23,245 bases of DNA from Strongylocentrotus pallidus (GCA_030265145.1 JARBES010000113.1:11777166-11800410), one strand, 5' to 3'. Positions 1 to 8,450 are shown, counted from the first letter of the stretch. Translations and numbers: made by a program. Notes: generated by a model not told the origin, from the sequence alone.

Positions 1-165
1 TCCACCCTTGCATAATAACAATGATAATGCTCACAAATTATTTTTTACCTCTTCCCAGAACTCAACCTTCTCTTTAAGTTAAAAAGATGGCAAATTATTT
101 GTAGGCACTTTATCTTCTTGTTAAAAAAAAAAAAAATCATTATTTTATTTGTTTCTTCCTCTCAG
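1..165 (+). other. 3' end of an upstream intron
   Basis: AT-rich sequence with an A-run (123-136) followed by a pyrimidine tract and a CTCAG acceptor at 161-165. Nothing else is recognised. Confidence 0.6.
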
Positions 166-279
166 CTCTTGAGTGTTGGCCAGAATGCCTAAATGGTGGG
201 ACATGCTTCAATGGGAAGTGCTTGTGTCCTGAGAGCTTCAGAGGAGAGAGATGTGAGGTGCCAATTGGTAGATTCAGTC
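166..279 (+). CDS. EGF-like domain exon 1
   Basis: The exon encodes one short EGF-like module, about 38 codons. Six cysteines are spaced 3-5-4-1-8 (C-WPE-C-LNGGT-C-FNGK-C-L-C-PESFRGER-C). The short form without a D-x-D/N-E-C entry motif points to a non-calcium-binding EGF of the Tie/WIF1/tenascin kind. CLNGGTC fits the C2-x4-S/T-C3 consensus for protein O-fucosylation. The acceptor is CTCAG and the chosen donor is C|GTAAGTAC after 279. A weaker in-frame donor, G|GTAGAT after 267, would drop four residues. Phase 1 at both ends. It is the first exon in the window but not the start of the gene, since the frame enters through a split codon. Confidence 0.85.
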
Positions 280-992
280 GTAAGTACATTAATATTTTAA
301 AGTGACTAACGCGACATTTCTTTGGTAACAAATTAATTTGTTTGCTGTTTTTGCTATTTGTGCTTGTTTCACTTTGTTTATCATCTTATGTTAAGGCCTT
401 CTTTCCCACCTATTATTATTGTTACGTCATTCACCATTGCAACCACTTCAATCAAATGTTAGTTTTATTTAGTGTAACCTATAATGTACAAGCTGAGCTT
501 TTTAATAGGTTCCTCACATTTTACCCTGTATAACCTACTATTCAATACAAATAATGTCGACGTCTTTTCAAAGAATTCATTATATAGTTTCATATTATGT
601 TCTAAGTTTGTAAATTATGTGAATTCTATTTTGTGAAATGTGTAACAAAATAAACTTGAACTTCAAACTTGAACTTGAACTTGAATTGCACAGAAACGGG
701 CTGTACTACCTAAGCCATTCATATTTTGTACTGAAATGCAAACCTTTAACCAAAAAAATGTGCTGGTGTTCATTGAGCTGCTTGTAATACAATTCCATAA
801 TGAGGTATTGATTTAAAAAAAAAATGAAATTCTTGCCAGAAAACATCTTGTGCAGACAGAAAAAAAAGACAACAATTGAGAAATCTTTAATACATGTACT
901 AGTAGTAATTTTAATTAAACAAAACATTTACAAGGAAAAATAAGATGGATGATGACAAGGAAGCTAAACATTGTAATTGTTCTATCCCTCAG
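280..992 (+). other. Intron 1, with a LINE-like tail
   Basis: No coding signal. AT-rich sequence from about 320 ends in AATAAACTTGAAC followed by repeated CTTGAA units (651-687), which looks like the 3' end of a non-LTR retroelement. The rest, 690-992, holds nothing recognised apart from a clear CCCTCAG acceptor. Confidence 0.45.
651..687 (+). repeat. Short tandem TTGAAC-type tail, probable LINE/SINE 3' end
   Basis: AATAAA is followed by four near-perfect CTTGAA/ACTTGAA units. Short tandem repeats directly after an AATAAA-like signal are usual at 3' ends of CR1/L2-like LINEs. No coding part is recognised, so the family is not assigned. Confidence 0.4.
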
Positions 993-1085
993 AATGCCTG
1001 ATACCTTGTGCTAGTGGTGGTACCTGTGTCCTAGGCCAGTGCGTATGCCCTGAAGGTTACCATGGTGACTACTGTGAGATGGGAG
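993..1085 (+). CDS. EGF-like domain exon 2
   Basis: Thirty-one codons with six cysteines spaced 3-5-4-1-8 (C-LIP-C-ASGGT-C-VLGQ-C-V-C-PEGYHGDY-C). CASGGTC keeps the O-fucose consensus between Cys2 and Cys3. The acceptor is CCCTCAG at 986-992 and the donor is GGAG|GTAAGATC. Phase 1 at both ends, so it is a freely shufflable or skippable single-domain exon. No calcium-binding EGF signature. It has no duplicate within the window. Confidence 0.86.
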
Positions 1086-1721
1086 GTAAGATCTTTCTTC
1101 GTTACAATTCTATTTTATTTGATTATTTGACTACTTTATTACCCATATAGATTATAGGTCATCTCATTAACATGGTACAAGTTCTCAGGAACCACATACA
1201 ATGTTTATATTTCATAATAGGAATAGAATTTGGAATAATTATTAGAATAGTTAGTAGCAGTGGCAAATATATGACATAGAAAGATTCATCTCTTCAGTAT
1301 TTACATATGCAGTATGTCTTGGAAAATACTATTTTTACTCAGTCATTCAGAATACTTGGTTAGTTATTGGTATTCACAGAAAATTACCATTTGATCATGA
1401 TTTATTAAAGCCCCACTGCACTACTTATAGCTACTTGGGTCCTCTATATAGCAAACCATGCCTAATTGGTGCCTGTTGGTCCCCCATAATCCCCTTTTTC
1501 TTATGTTAATTGAGAGCTGATTTGATGAAATAACCACCCATCAGCGGCCTTGCAGAGAGGTCTAATCCCCTGGCCAAATTAGTGCAGACAGGCTTTAAAG
1601 TATACATCAAGGATTTACTATTTTTCTTGGCTTTGAATCAGGGACCCTTGCACGATAGGTCACCTTGAAAATGTTATTCCTCTGTATGAGATATAATACA
1701 TGTAATTTGTTCACCATACAG
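1086..1721 (+). other. Intron 2, holding a TTAA-flanked MITE
   Basis: AT-rich intron. Its only recognised content is the MITE at 1409-1594. The acceptor is ACCATACAG at 1713-1721. Confidence 0.6.
1409..1594. mobile_element. piggyBac-like MITE, copy 1
   Basis: A 186-bp non-coding element flanked on both sides by TTAA (1405-1408 and 1595-1598). Its ends are inverted: the left end reads AGCCCCACTGCACTACTT, and the reverse complement of the right end reads AGCCTGTCTGCACTAATT. TTAA target duplication with short TIRs is the mark of piggyBac-type transposition; this copy has no coding capacity and would depend on a transposase elsewhere. Two relatives lie at 13728 and 20098. Confidence 0.75.
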
Positions 1722-1826
1722 AGCCGGAGATGAGCTGCCTACAGGATTGTTTGAATGGAGGAAGCTGCGTTAATGGACTGTGTGTCTGCCCTGATGGATA
1801 TGTGGGTTTCGCTTGTGAGATACCAG
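1722..1826 (+). CDS. EGF-like domain exon 3
   Basis: Thirty-five codons: a short PEMS lead, then six cysteines spaced 3-5-4-1-8 (C-LQD-C-LNGGS-C-VNGL-C-V-C-PDGYVGFA-C) ending EIP. CLNGGSC fits the O-fucose consensus. The donor is CCAG|GTATGTG. Phase 1 at both ends. It is the last exon before the duplicated module; whether a homologue precedes copy B cannot be seen because copy B starts at the assembly gap inside the following intron. Confidence 0.86.
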
Positions 1827-1857
1827 GTATGTGTAGTAGTCGAGTAGTATGGCCCAT

Positions 1858-2025
1858 CTGGGTCCTGTTGCTTAAAATTTAGCATTGAAGGAAACTTTGC
1901 CATTACTGGTAACTTCCATGGAAACCTTGATTTGATTTGCTGTTGAGTGATGTTGCCCAGGTAGTTAATATTGATGGCAAAGTTACCATCAGTCTTAAGG
2001 TCTTAAGGTATGCAACAGGGCCCAG
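1858..2025. mobile_element. Small inverted-repeat element (MITE)
   Basis: 168 bp with inverted ends: the left end is CTGGGTCCTGTTGC, and the right end reverse-complemented is CTGGGCCCTGTTGC. An inner inverted pair, AACTTTGCCAT, also matches. It is non-coding. No clear target duplication was found and the superfamily is not assigned. Confidence 0.55.
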
Positions 2026-2097
2026 GTCTTGTCCTAAATTGCCTCCGAACAGGAGCTGAACAAGGCACAGTCTTCAATATTGTGGATGGACAAACTA

Positions 2098-2370
2098 TTA
2101 TAATAATAATAATAATAATAATATTCCCCTTTTCTATAGCGCCCAATACATCAATAAAACGAAGTGTCTAAACATATAAATAAAAATAAAAAAATACAAA
2201 AAAACGAAGTGTCTAAGCACTTTACAGGTTTATTATTACCCCGGTCATCGGATTCAGGCTTACCCGCACACTATGTATGCACATTCTCCACTCCCTGGGC
2301 AAACTATGTGCGGTGTGGGGATGAACATTGGAACGCATTTGGTTCGCCCCTTCCTAGTCCTATCCCTTGA
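2098..2370. repeat. Dispersed repeat headed by a TAA microsatellite
   Basis: A TAA run is followed by TATAGCGCCC and then a conserved block from 2229. That block recurs at 12672-12816 with about 90 percent identity by eye. A microsatellite next to TATAGCGC resembles a retroelement tail read in reverse. The block spans short reading frames that are not credible genes. Confidence 0.5.
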
Positions 2371-3424
2371 TATCTGGTACGCTCAAAAAATGAAGACAGG
2401 GCTAGGTTTCCGCTTGGTTGTATATGAACTCAACGATATGCCAGTTGAGCAATTTTATTCAACCTGAAAGTAGAATAAAGTAAAGCATCCTCAGTATACA
2501 TGTCTATAACACATACAATGTACTGCACTAAATCAGTATGCATTTATCCGGTAATGTATAATCAAAAGCCTTAAATAGCATTCATTAAAAGCCTTGACTC
2601 TATATCCAAAAACTCTCTAAATGTCCTAAACCCCCATTAATCTCCATGTCAAAATAACATATCTTGACAGAAATACTGCTCTCATAAAAACCCAAGTAAC
2701 CAAGGTCACCAGCCTAGATATATTCCTAGTCAAGACTATCTTTAAATATATGCTGAAGAAATTAATCCCATCTTACTCAAAGTATGTCAAACTTGTCTTT
2801 CTTATTAAGACTCATTGAACTTTCATTATAAATTCCAAAAAACCTGACTGTAATTCAGTCTTTTTCTTTCATAACTCTGATTTATCTGACACTTATTTCA
2901 TATGTCAATACCAATATTTGTCAACTAAAACAACCTTAAATCAACCTCTGACTAATGTCATTATTAGTAGGTGATTTCAAAAGCACAAAATCTCTCTTTA
3001 TAAATGCGTGAATTAAACACTAACTAAATACCGCACATACTTTCAATGTAAACGTACACATTACGCTGCACACTTCTATACATATTAACATGCACATTAC
3101 TAACACATCTTCGTACTCGAATGTGACACCAAATAATCATTAATTTACACCAATTCATTATCATACACTTCATAACATCTTATCCAAGCTTTACTCACTT
3201 GTTTTGCGGAAATTGCTAGCGACTCTGAAATACCGTTGCCATTTTCCTAAACCTGGAATTCTGGCCTCTAAATAAGCGTCTGAAATGATATGTCAGATCA
3301 CATCCGTGGAAAAATGTGCTCTGCAACGTATACACTTACTTGACCCTAGAAGTAGGTCAGGGTCAATACGGTATCTTGCAAAAATCTTGGAAAAAACAAA
3401 TAACTTTCATGTTTCGCTGAAACA
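2371..3424. other. About 1.05-kb segment present only in copy A
   Basis: Between CTTGATAT and the shared GAACAGATTGAG, copy A has about 1 kb that copy B lacks. It is AT-rich, with no domain-bearing reading frame on either strand. A small inverted pair, TTGACCCT..AGGGTCAA, lies at about 3339-3365. Whether it was inserted in A or deleted in B is unclear; the borders share only ATAT. Confidence 0.5.
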
Positions 3425-3756
3425 ATATCATCGGAACAGATTGAGATAAAAATGCAAATGCTTTCATGATATCATATCAAAAGAAAGATTTGGTTAGTCT
3501 AGATGAAGATTGAAACCTGACACTAAAATTATCAAAAGGAGGGATTTATCTGTGAAGCAGATACATAATTATGACAAAGAGCAAACACTCAAGCAGATAT
3601 CTTGTAATAAGAAAGTGCATTTTTAGGAAAAGCAGCACTCTATATCTCATTATCGTGAGGAAGATTTCATCTTTGGACTGTGTTTTACCTGTAGATTAGT
3701 GTATAATGTTCGTTATAAGAATGACATAATATATATGCTTTGTGATTCTTTAACAG

Positions 3757-3849
3757 TCTGTTTCCCATCCTGCTTGAATGAGGGTGTATGCTACCAAGGA
3801 CGTTGCGTATGTCAGCAAGGATTTGAAGGAATCCGGTGCGAGTTTGAAA
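3757..3849 (+). CDS. EGF-like domain exon 4, copy A
   Basis: First exon of the duplicated module, 31 codons. Six cysteines are spaced 3-5-4-1-8 (C-FPS-C-LNEGV-C-YQGR-C-V-C-QQGFEGIR-C). The O-fucose position is Val, so that site is lost here. The acceptor is TTTAACAG and the donor is GAAA|GTAAGACC; phase 1 at both ends. The copy B partner (13146) differs at two third-codon positions only, and the encoded peptide is identical. Confidence 0.88.
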
Positions 3850-4609
3850 GTAAGACCTTGAATTTAACCTTTTTCCAGTTATTTTCGCTTGATAATTCAC
3901 ACGTATAGCTATCACAATGTGTTCTTAGTTGCAATATCTCTTCCACCTTAGTCTCAGAGTGCAGGGATTAGCTTAGTTATAAAAACTGGAGTATCAAATG
4001 ATTTGCGTGTCCTTTCTTGTTCTGATGGTGATTTAACTTGTTAGTTTGGAAGTGTAGTTTGCTAGCCAGTAAACATAATTTTGCATCAGTAGAGTTGATA
4101 ACCTGTTTTGTTTCTGGGTTTGAAATATTTAATAATAAATGTAACTTATATAGCGCTCATTGTTTGAAACGTACAGGTAATTGATAAAGCACATAGTTAG
4201 GAGCTTGGCAAGAAGGCATGATGAATGGCTGCGAGGACAACGGATGTACAACTGAGAAAACGAATTCAAAAGTGTTGAACATTATTTGACTACACGTATG
4301 CAACCTAAATCAGTTTTACTATCCAAAATATGAAGAGTGTAGAAATTCAAGACAAAAATTGTGTTAATGCTCTTTTTGCTGGGCATGAGATTTTGGCAAA
4401 TTTATTTATTCAATTAAATTCATTTCAATTTAAATAATTTTATTACTAAAACTCAATCAAAACAAGAAATATAAGCATTGTATTTTTTATAAGTTGAGTT
4501 GTATTTTAAAGGAAAATGAGAAGTCCACAAAAAAGCAGTGCCTGTATTGATGTGGATTAGTCAAGAAATAATCAAGAAATTCATTTACTCATATGTTGTT
4601 TGTTTTCAG
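3850..4609 (+). other. Intron 4, copy A
   Basis: Aligns with the copy B intron over most of its length. A short AATAATAAATG..TATAGCGC stretch near 4131-4160 looks like a retroelement tail remnant. The TTAA at 4364-4367 is the empty target site of the MITE that sits in copy B at 13728. Otherwise nothing is recognised. Confidence 0.55.
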
Positions 4610-4702
4610 CATGCTTCACACCCTGCAGCAATGGAGGCACTTGTGTAAACAGGATCTGTGAATGCGCTCAAGGCTTCGGTGGACCTTCTTGTGAAGTATC
4701 AT
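4610..4702 (+). CDS. EGF-like domain exon 5, copy A
   Basis: Thirty-one codons with six cysteines spaced 3-5-4-1-8 (C-FTP-C-SNGGT-C-VNRI-C-E-C-AQGFGGPS-C). CSNGGTC fits the O-fucose consensus. The acceptor is TGTTTTCAG and the donor is TCAT|GTAAGTAG; phase 1 at both ends. It directly precedes the first Ig domain. Copy B differs at five bases, one of which changes Phe to Tyr in the GF/GY position, a swap common in EGF modules. Confidence 0.87.
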
Positions 4703-5130
4703 GTAAGTAGGAACATTAGTTACCTACATTTCCCTCCCCTCAATTTTAATAGCCTGTTAGTGTCTGAACTTATCTTGACAAAAGTAATATTTGAAATATT
4801 AAAGACTTGAGAGAAGAGGGAATTGTGAATAGCTCATACAAGCAGAAATTTCTTTATATGAGTACAGAAAACAAATCTTATGAAAGAATGATAAAATTGT
4901 ATGTTGTGTCCTCAATCATAGTTCAATTCTGTTTCTGTGATCACCCTCATCTTTGCGTTATTAATCTCACACCCACTCAATCTTTCTTCCAGTTAATTAT
5001 TTTGTTTTGGGGCCTTTTTTCCTTCATTCTTTTTTTCCACATCTCCCCTCCCCCCTACGTTCCCATTTTACTCTCACTGAAATGCTTCTGCCCTTATTGC
5101 TCATACTATTCCTCTGTCTCTCTCACACAG
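4703..5130 (+). other. Intron 5, copy A
   Basis: About 430 bp with a long pyrimidine-rich stretch before the CACACAG acceptor. The copy B equivalent is about 800 bp longer. Apparent reading frames crossing the acceptor reflect the open exon and have no independent support. Confidence 0.55.
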
Positions 5131-5265
5131 TAATCATCATCCCTGGTCAGACAGTCATCGAGAGGGACAATACTGTCTCCTTCACCTGTATCTACGATGC
5201 CAATCCATCAGCTTCTCCTATCTGGTATGGTCCTGATGGGACCGTCGTACCTGTGGTCTCAGCAG
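5131..5265 (+). CDS. Ig domain 1, first half, copy A
   Basis: Forty-five codons covering the A to C strands of an Ig fold. The B-strand cysteine is in SFTC (residue 20 of the exon) and the C-strand tryptophan in PIWYGPDG (residue 32). The acceptor is CACACAG and the donor GCAG|GTATGTC. The exon ends mid-domain at phase 1; the second half is the next exon. Copy B shows nine differences, two of them non-synonymous (Glu to Val and Asn to Thr before the B strand). The W-x-GP-x-G motif is shared with Ig domain 2, suggesting that the two Ig domains arose by internal duplication. Confidence 0.85.
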
Positions 5266-5924
5266 GTATGTCCTAAAGGATCTTTGAGAATAAACTGATC
5301 CATATGCCATGTTATAGGAAAAAATCTTGTTTAAGCCTGAGGGTTACTGTGTGTAGCCAGAAGTAACAGCTCTCTGTCATAATATCGTTGCAAAGACAGT
5401 GCAAATAATTTTGAGGAAGTACATCAAGTCCAAAGTCATTTTTAGTTGTTAACAGATATTATTCCACTGTTCTTACCAAAATGTGGTGTCACAGAAAGAC
5501 ACGTTCAAAACGCAAATGGCTTGATAGTTAGTGATTTTTGTTGAATTACAAGTTCTTTATTGACATATATGAATGAAAACTTAGGTAATATTAAGTCTAG
5601 TTGAGATAGTACACATATTTACCAGCTCTAGATCCTAATGATGTAGTTGTAACTGTATGTGATGAAAATATGATATTCAGCAATTATGCATTTTTCGCTT
5701 TGACAAGTCTTTGCATCCTACTACATTTCGCTAAGTGACTTGAGTAAATGCCTTTCTGTTGCTTCTTGAATATCTTTAAATCAAAATTGAAAGCACATCT
5801 TTTCAATTAACTGTAAATTTAAGCATATTACGAGCTCTTGTAGCGCGGTAGAATATATATGGATAGTTTCTGCGCTCAAGAAATGTATAATTATTATTAT
5901 TATTATTTTTTCTTGTCTTTGAAG
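5266..5924 (+). other. Intron 6, copy A
   Basis: The second half aligns with copy B and ends in a LINE 3' tail that runs up to the splice acceptor (see 5750-5911). The first part holds nothing recognised. Confidence 0.55.
5750..5911 (+). mobile_element. LINE 3' end fragment (CR1/L2-like), copy A
   Basis: A frame at 5775-5810 reads FKSKLKAHLFN then stop, matching the usual C-terminal end of non-LTR reverse transcriptase ORF2. It is followed by a short 3' region with TAGCGC, TGCGCTC and an ATT microsatellite tail (5890-5908). The fragment is 5'-truncated, as is usual for LINEs. The same fragment is in copy B, so insertion came before the copies split. The 5' limit is approximate. Confidence 0.6.
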
Positions 5925-6092
5925 TACGTGGCGACCTAGGATCAGGTTACTCTGTGTTTGTGGAGGAGCTCTTCAGCCAAGGTGTGAGGCTTACTATCCT
6001 GGACATGGATCCAAGCTACCAAGGAATCTATACCTGTGGGTTCGGAGGAATCTTCAACCAAGTCAATGTCACCCTTAACATCACAAATGGAG
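5925..6092 (+). CDS. Ig domain 1, second half, copy A, with an RGD motif
   Basis: Fifty-six codons completing the Ig fold: the E-strand block VRLTIL, then DPSYQGIYTC with the F-strand Tyr-x-Cys (Cys at residue 38). Residues 2-5 are RGDL, placed between the C and D strands where a loop could be exposed, so integrin binding is possible but unproven. NVT and NIT are N-glycosylation sequons near the end. The acceptor TTTGAAG lies just after a LINE ATT tail; the donor is GGAG|GTTAGTAT. Copy B has one Val-to-Ile change and keeps RGD. Confidence 0.85.
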
Positions 6093-6660
6093 GTTAGTAT
6101 GGCATGGTGTACAAATAATTCATGTTTGCAAGTGCATAAGGCATTTTAAAAAAAGACGTTGTATTGCCCTTTGCGGCTGACCCAATTGAAATCTACGGTC
6201 GGCTTTTACATTTTTTGTTGTTTTTGTTTACCATTTCTTAGAAAAAAAAAGTTTAATGTATGAACAAAATAAGTATTAAAGCTTGTTGTCATTCGACCAA
6301 TTAGTTTGTCAACATTCTAGAACCTTTTAAAAATTATGACTTTAAAATGAGGTTATCCCACATTTGCCCCTATGTGAAACCCCAAATCTCTGCTTTAGAA
6401 TTCTAAAGAAGAGGTAATCATTGAAACACAAGTTTCATGATTAAAATAAAAAGTTTCTGTTGTGTCAGTCACAGATGGATAAAATGGAAAAAGAAATGTT
6501 CATAAAGGAAGCGGAAAAAAAAAAAAGCAAGCATGTCATTATTGATATATAAATATGATTTTCAATAGACATTTGTGTATTCCCTACAAGAAGAAACTTA
6601 TAGCGAGTAGATTTGACTTGCACCCTGTAACAATTCTTTAAAATATGTTTCCTTCCACAG
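6093..6660 (+). other. Intron 7, copy A
   Basis: Starts with the left part of a GTTGTATTGCCC-type element (6158 to about 6285). The right part of that element and about 560 bp more, present in copy B, are missing here. The rest aligns with copy B up to the CTTCCACAG acceptor. Confidence 0.55.
6158..6285. mobile_element. Truncated GTTGTATTGCCC-type MITE, copy A
   Basis: Begins GTTGTATTGCCCTTTGCGGC and matches the left part of the fuller element at 16796. The right terminal repeat is absent. It is non-coding. The right limit is approximate. Confidence 0.5.
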
Positions 6661-6891
6661 TGTCAACCATTGCACCTCTGACGGGTGCCACCACGCACCT
6701 CAAACTCATCACAACAGCCCCACCCACAGTATCCCCGCCCCCACCGACGCCCAATCTGAGCTCCTGTACTCTGATCCAGTCTGATATTTGCGGTATTCTG
6801 CCGTATCGATACGCCTCGTTTCCCAACGCCTTTGCCAGGGATGCTGAGATAGCACATCTAATTACCTCCTCACTGACTCTGTATTATGACG
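6661..6891 (+). CDS. Thr/Pro linker and N-terminal half of the Frizzled-type CRD, copy A
   Basis: Seventy-seven codons. Residues 1-35 form a Thr/Pro/Ser-rich linker with a PPPP run, probably extended and O-glycosylated. The CRD starts at Cys36 with CTLIQSDICGILPY..SFPN, matching the C1-x7-C2-x2-L-x-Y and PN signature of Frizzled/SFRP/ROR CRDs, which bind Wnt or lipid ligands in known families. The donor is GACG|GTAAGTTT; an 87-bp repeat in the following intron duplicates this donor. Copy B differs by His to Pro and Lys to Leu, both in the linker; the CRD half is unchanged in protein. Confidence 0.88.
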
Positions 6892-7062
6892 GTAAGTTTG
6901 TGACTTAGAATCACCAGTAAATAAAATTGATTTGATTAGAGTAATTTCTCTTTAAAAATAAGATATCTTATTTTGATGGTAAGTTGTGACTTTGAATCAT
7001 CTGTAAATGAAATTGATTTGAAGAGAGTAATTTCTTTTTGAAGGTAAAATACCTTGTTTACA
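6885..7062 (+). repeat. 87-bp tandem duplication spanning the exon 8 splice donor
   Basis: The stretch around GACG|GTAAGTTTGTGACTT..ATGAAATTGATTTGA-like sequence appears twice at an offset of 87 bp, with the second donor-like site at 6979 (GATG|GTAAGTTG). Copy B has only one unit. Using the second site would extend the exon through a TAG, so the first donor is the likely real one. Confidence 0.6.
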
Positions 7063-7727
7063 AGATTGTGACTTCAATGTCTGAGTAAACTTAAAAATTA
7101 CCTTAATTTGATTTGATTAATTTCTTTTTGAAGATAACATAGCTCATTCACATCTTCACAAACTCTGTGTTTCCATAGTTTTCATAGTAAGTGTGTGACT
7201 GAAATCCATCAGTTAACCAAAATGTATTGTATTTGATTTGATTTGATATATTCATTTCATTGTGATTTGTTTATTCTTTTTACAGGTGTACAAAGAAATC
7301 CGACATACAAATCACATTGTCATGTACATACATGTAATTCTTACATGATAAAAAGATATGAAAGTTAGCGATTTACAAACAAAATGTATTGCTTCTTAAG
7401 CAAAATATTGAGTTTGTACATCAATTGAGAGGGTTTACAAATTATGCATAACATTTTTCTCAGTACTTAATTTGCCAGTCGAATACTGCACACATCATTC
7501 TAAGCTTCAGCAGAAACTCTATTTAATAAGTTGCGATAGATGATGAAATATGAACTCTAAAGTAGAAACATAGGTTGGAATTGTTGATATGACATATCAT
7601 ACTGTAATTATATGACAATAGTCCAAATAGCAGAACCAGCTTGCATAATAACAGTATTTAACTTACTACCTAAATTTCAGTGACATTTTCTAGTATGTTC
7701 TATATCATTTCATTTACAAATTCCCAG
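6892..7727 (+). other. Intron 8, copy A
   Basis: Starts with an imperfect 87-bp tandem duplication that carries a second copy of the 5' splice site. The remainder aligns closely with copy B and holds nothing recognised. The acceptor is TTCCCAG. Confidence 0.6.
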
Positions 7728-7961
7728 AATGCTCAGCTAACGCGACCTTTGCCCTGTGCTACCTGTTTTACCAACCATGCGATGCTGCCAATGTCATGTG
7801 CTCGGACGTGTGTGACATCGCTCAGAACAACTGTCAGCCGTTTGTCAGTCGAATGTTGACGGTCTACGGCATGGGAGTCACAAGGAACATGTTGGAGCTC
7901 TGTGCTAGCTTGCCTGATACAGACTGTATAAGACCTGAGAAACGGCTTCCACCACTAAGCT
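7728..7961 (+). CDS. C-terminal half of the Frizzled-type CRD, copy A
   Basis: Seventy-eight codons carrying cysteines 3 to 10 of the CRD (exon residues 2, 11, 18, 25, 29, 36, 59 and 67). The motifs ALCYLFYQPC, MCSDVC and LELCASLP follow the usual C4-x6-C5-x6-C6-x3-C7-x6-C8 pattern, so with the previous exon all ten CRD cysteines are present. NAT is a glycosylation sequon. The exon closes with a basic and proline-rich hinge (RPEKRLPPLS). The acceptor is TTCCCAG and the donor AGCT|GTAAGTTA. Copy B has one Asp-to-Glu change. Confidence 0.9.
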
Positions 7962-7971
7962 GTAAGTTACA

Positions 7972-8058
7972 ACGGTCAAACCTGCTTTAGTGACCACCTG
8001 TCTACAAAGACCACTTTTTTGTTTCCCTTGGGCGGTCGCTATAGACAGGTTTGACTGT
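7972..8058. mobile_element. Tiny inverted-repeat element next to a splice donor
   Basis: About 87 bp with ends ACGGTCAAACCTG and, in reverse complement, ACAGTCAAACCTG (12 of 13 matching). Inner inverted GACCACCTGTC and related blocks make it strongly palindromic. It is absent from copy B. It begins only 10 bases into the intron. Confidence 0.55.
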
Positions 8059-8150
8059 ATTTTCTCCTGATATGAATTGTTGTTATCCTATTGTTGTGTA
8101 ACCGGGCTCTCCCAGGGTAGCTTCCTGCCAAGTAGTCTGTCTTGAACGTG

Positions 8151-8450
8151 GGGGGTGTTTCACAAAGACTCTAAGTTGAACTTATCTCTAAGTTGGACTC
8201 AACAATTATGGAAAGCTGTTAGCATGTATGCACATATTTTGTAACATTTATTTTATAAGGCATAAAATGTTGAATCAAATCATTTATATTTTCTATTATC
8301 AAGGAGATTTCATTTTCTTCATGTGGAATTTATAAAAAGTCTAAAATACTTCAATTTTCATGTTTTATTTTAAGGCTACAAATGGGTCTCCATAAATTGT
8401 AAGTCCAACTTAGAGTTAAGTTTGACTTAGGATCTTTGTGAAACACCCCC
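8151..8450. mobile_element. GGGGGTGTTTCACAAAG-type MITE, copy A
   Basis: 300 bp with inverted ends of about 50 bp: left GGGGGTGTTTCACAAAGACT, right in reverse complement GGGGGTGTTTCACAAAGATC, then CTAAGTT..AACTTA and CTCTAAGTTGGACT on both sides. The AT-rich centre has no coding frame. A relative in the opposite orientation lies at 15448. Copy B keeps only a short trace at the matching place (19188). Confidence 0.75.

Larger units (their letters stand above)
1827..3756 (+). other. Intron 3, repeat-rich
   Basis: The longest single intron of the left part. It holds a small MITE (1858-2025), a TAA microsatellite (about 2098-2123), a dispersed repeat whose second copy follows the assembly gap (2229-2370), and about 1.05 kb (2371-3424) absent from copy B. 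From about 3425 it aligns with copy B again. Short reading frames in this span lie in repeats and show no domain. Confidence 0.6.

Noticed and set aside
2164-2467. Short frames in the intron 3 repeat
   Set aside because: They lie in a dispersed repeat also seen after the gap; the two copies encode different ends and no domain.
3339-3365. TTGACCCT..AGGGTCAA as a regulatory palindrome
   Set aside because: Too short and isolated within a copy-specific segment to call a site.
4807-5133. 108-codon open frame
   Set aside because: AT- and T-rich hydrophobic translation in an intron, running into the splice acceptor of the Ig exon; no domain and not kept in copy B.
6638-6857. Minus-strand frames opposite the CRD linker exon
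   Set aside because: They mirror the Pro/Thr codons of the plus-strand exon and give Gly-rich sequence; the plus frame has the domain and splice sites.
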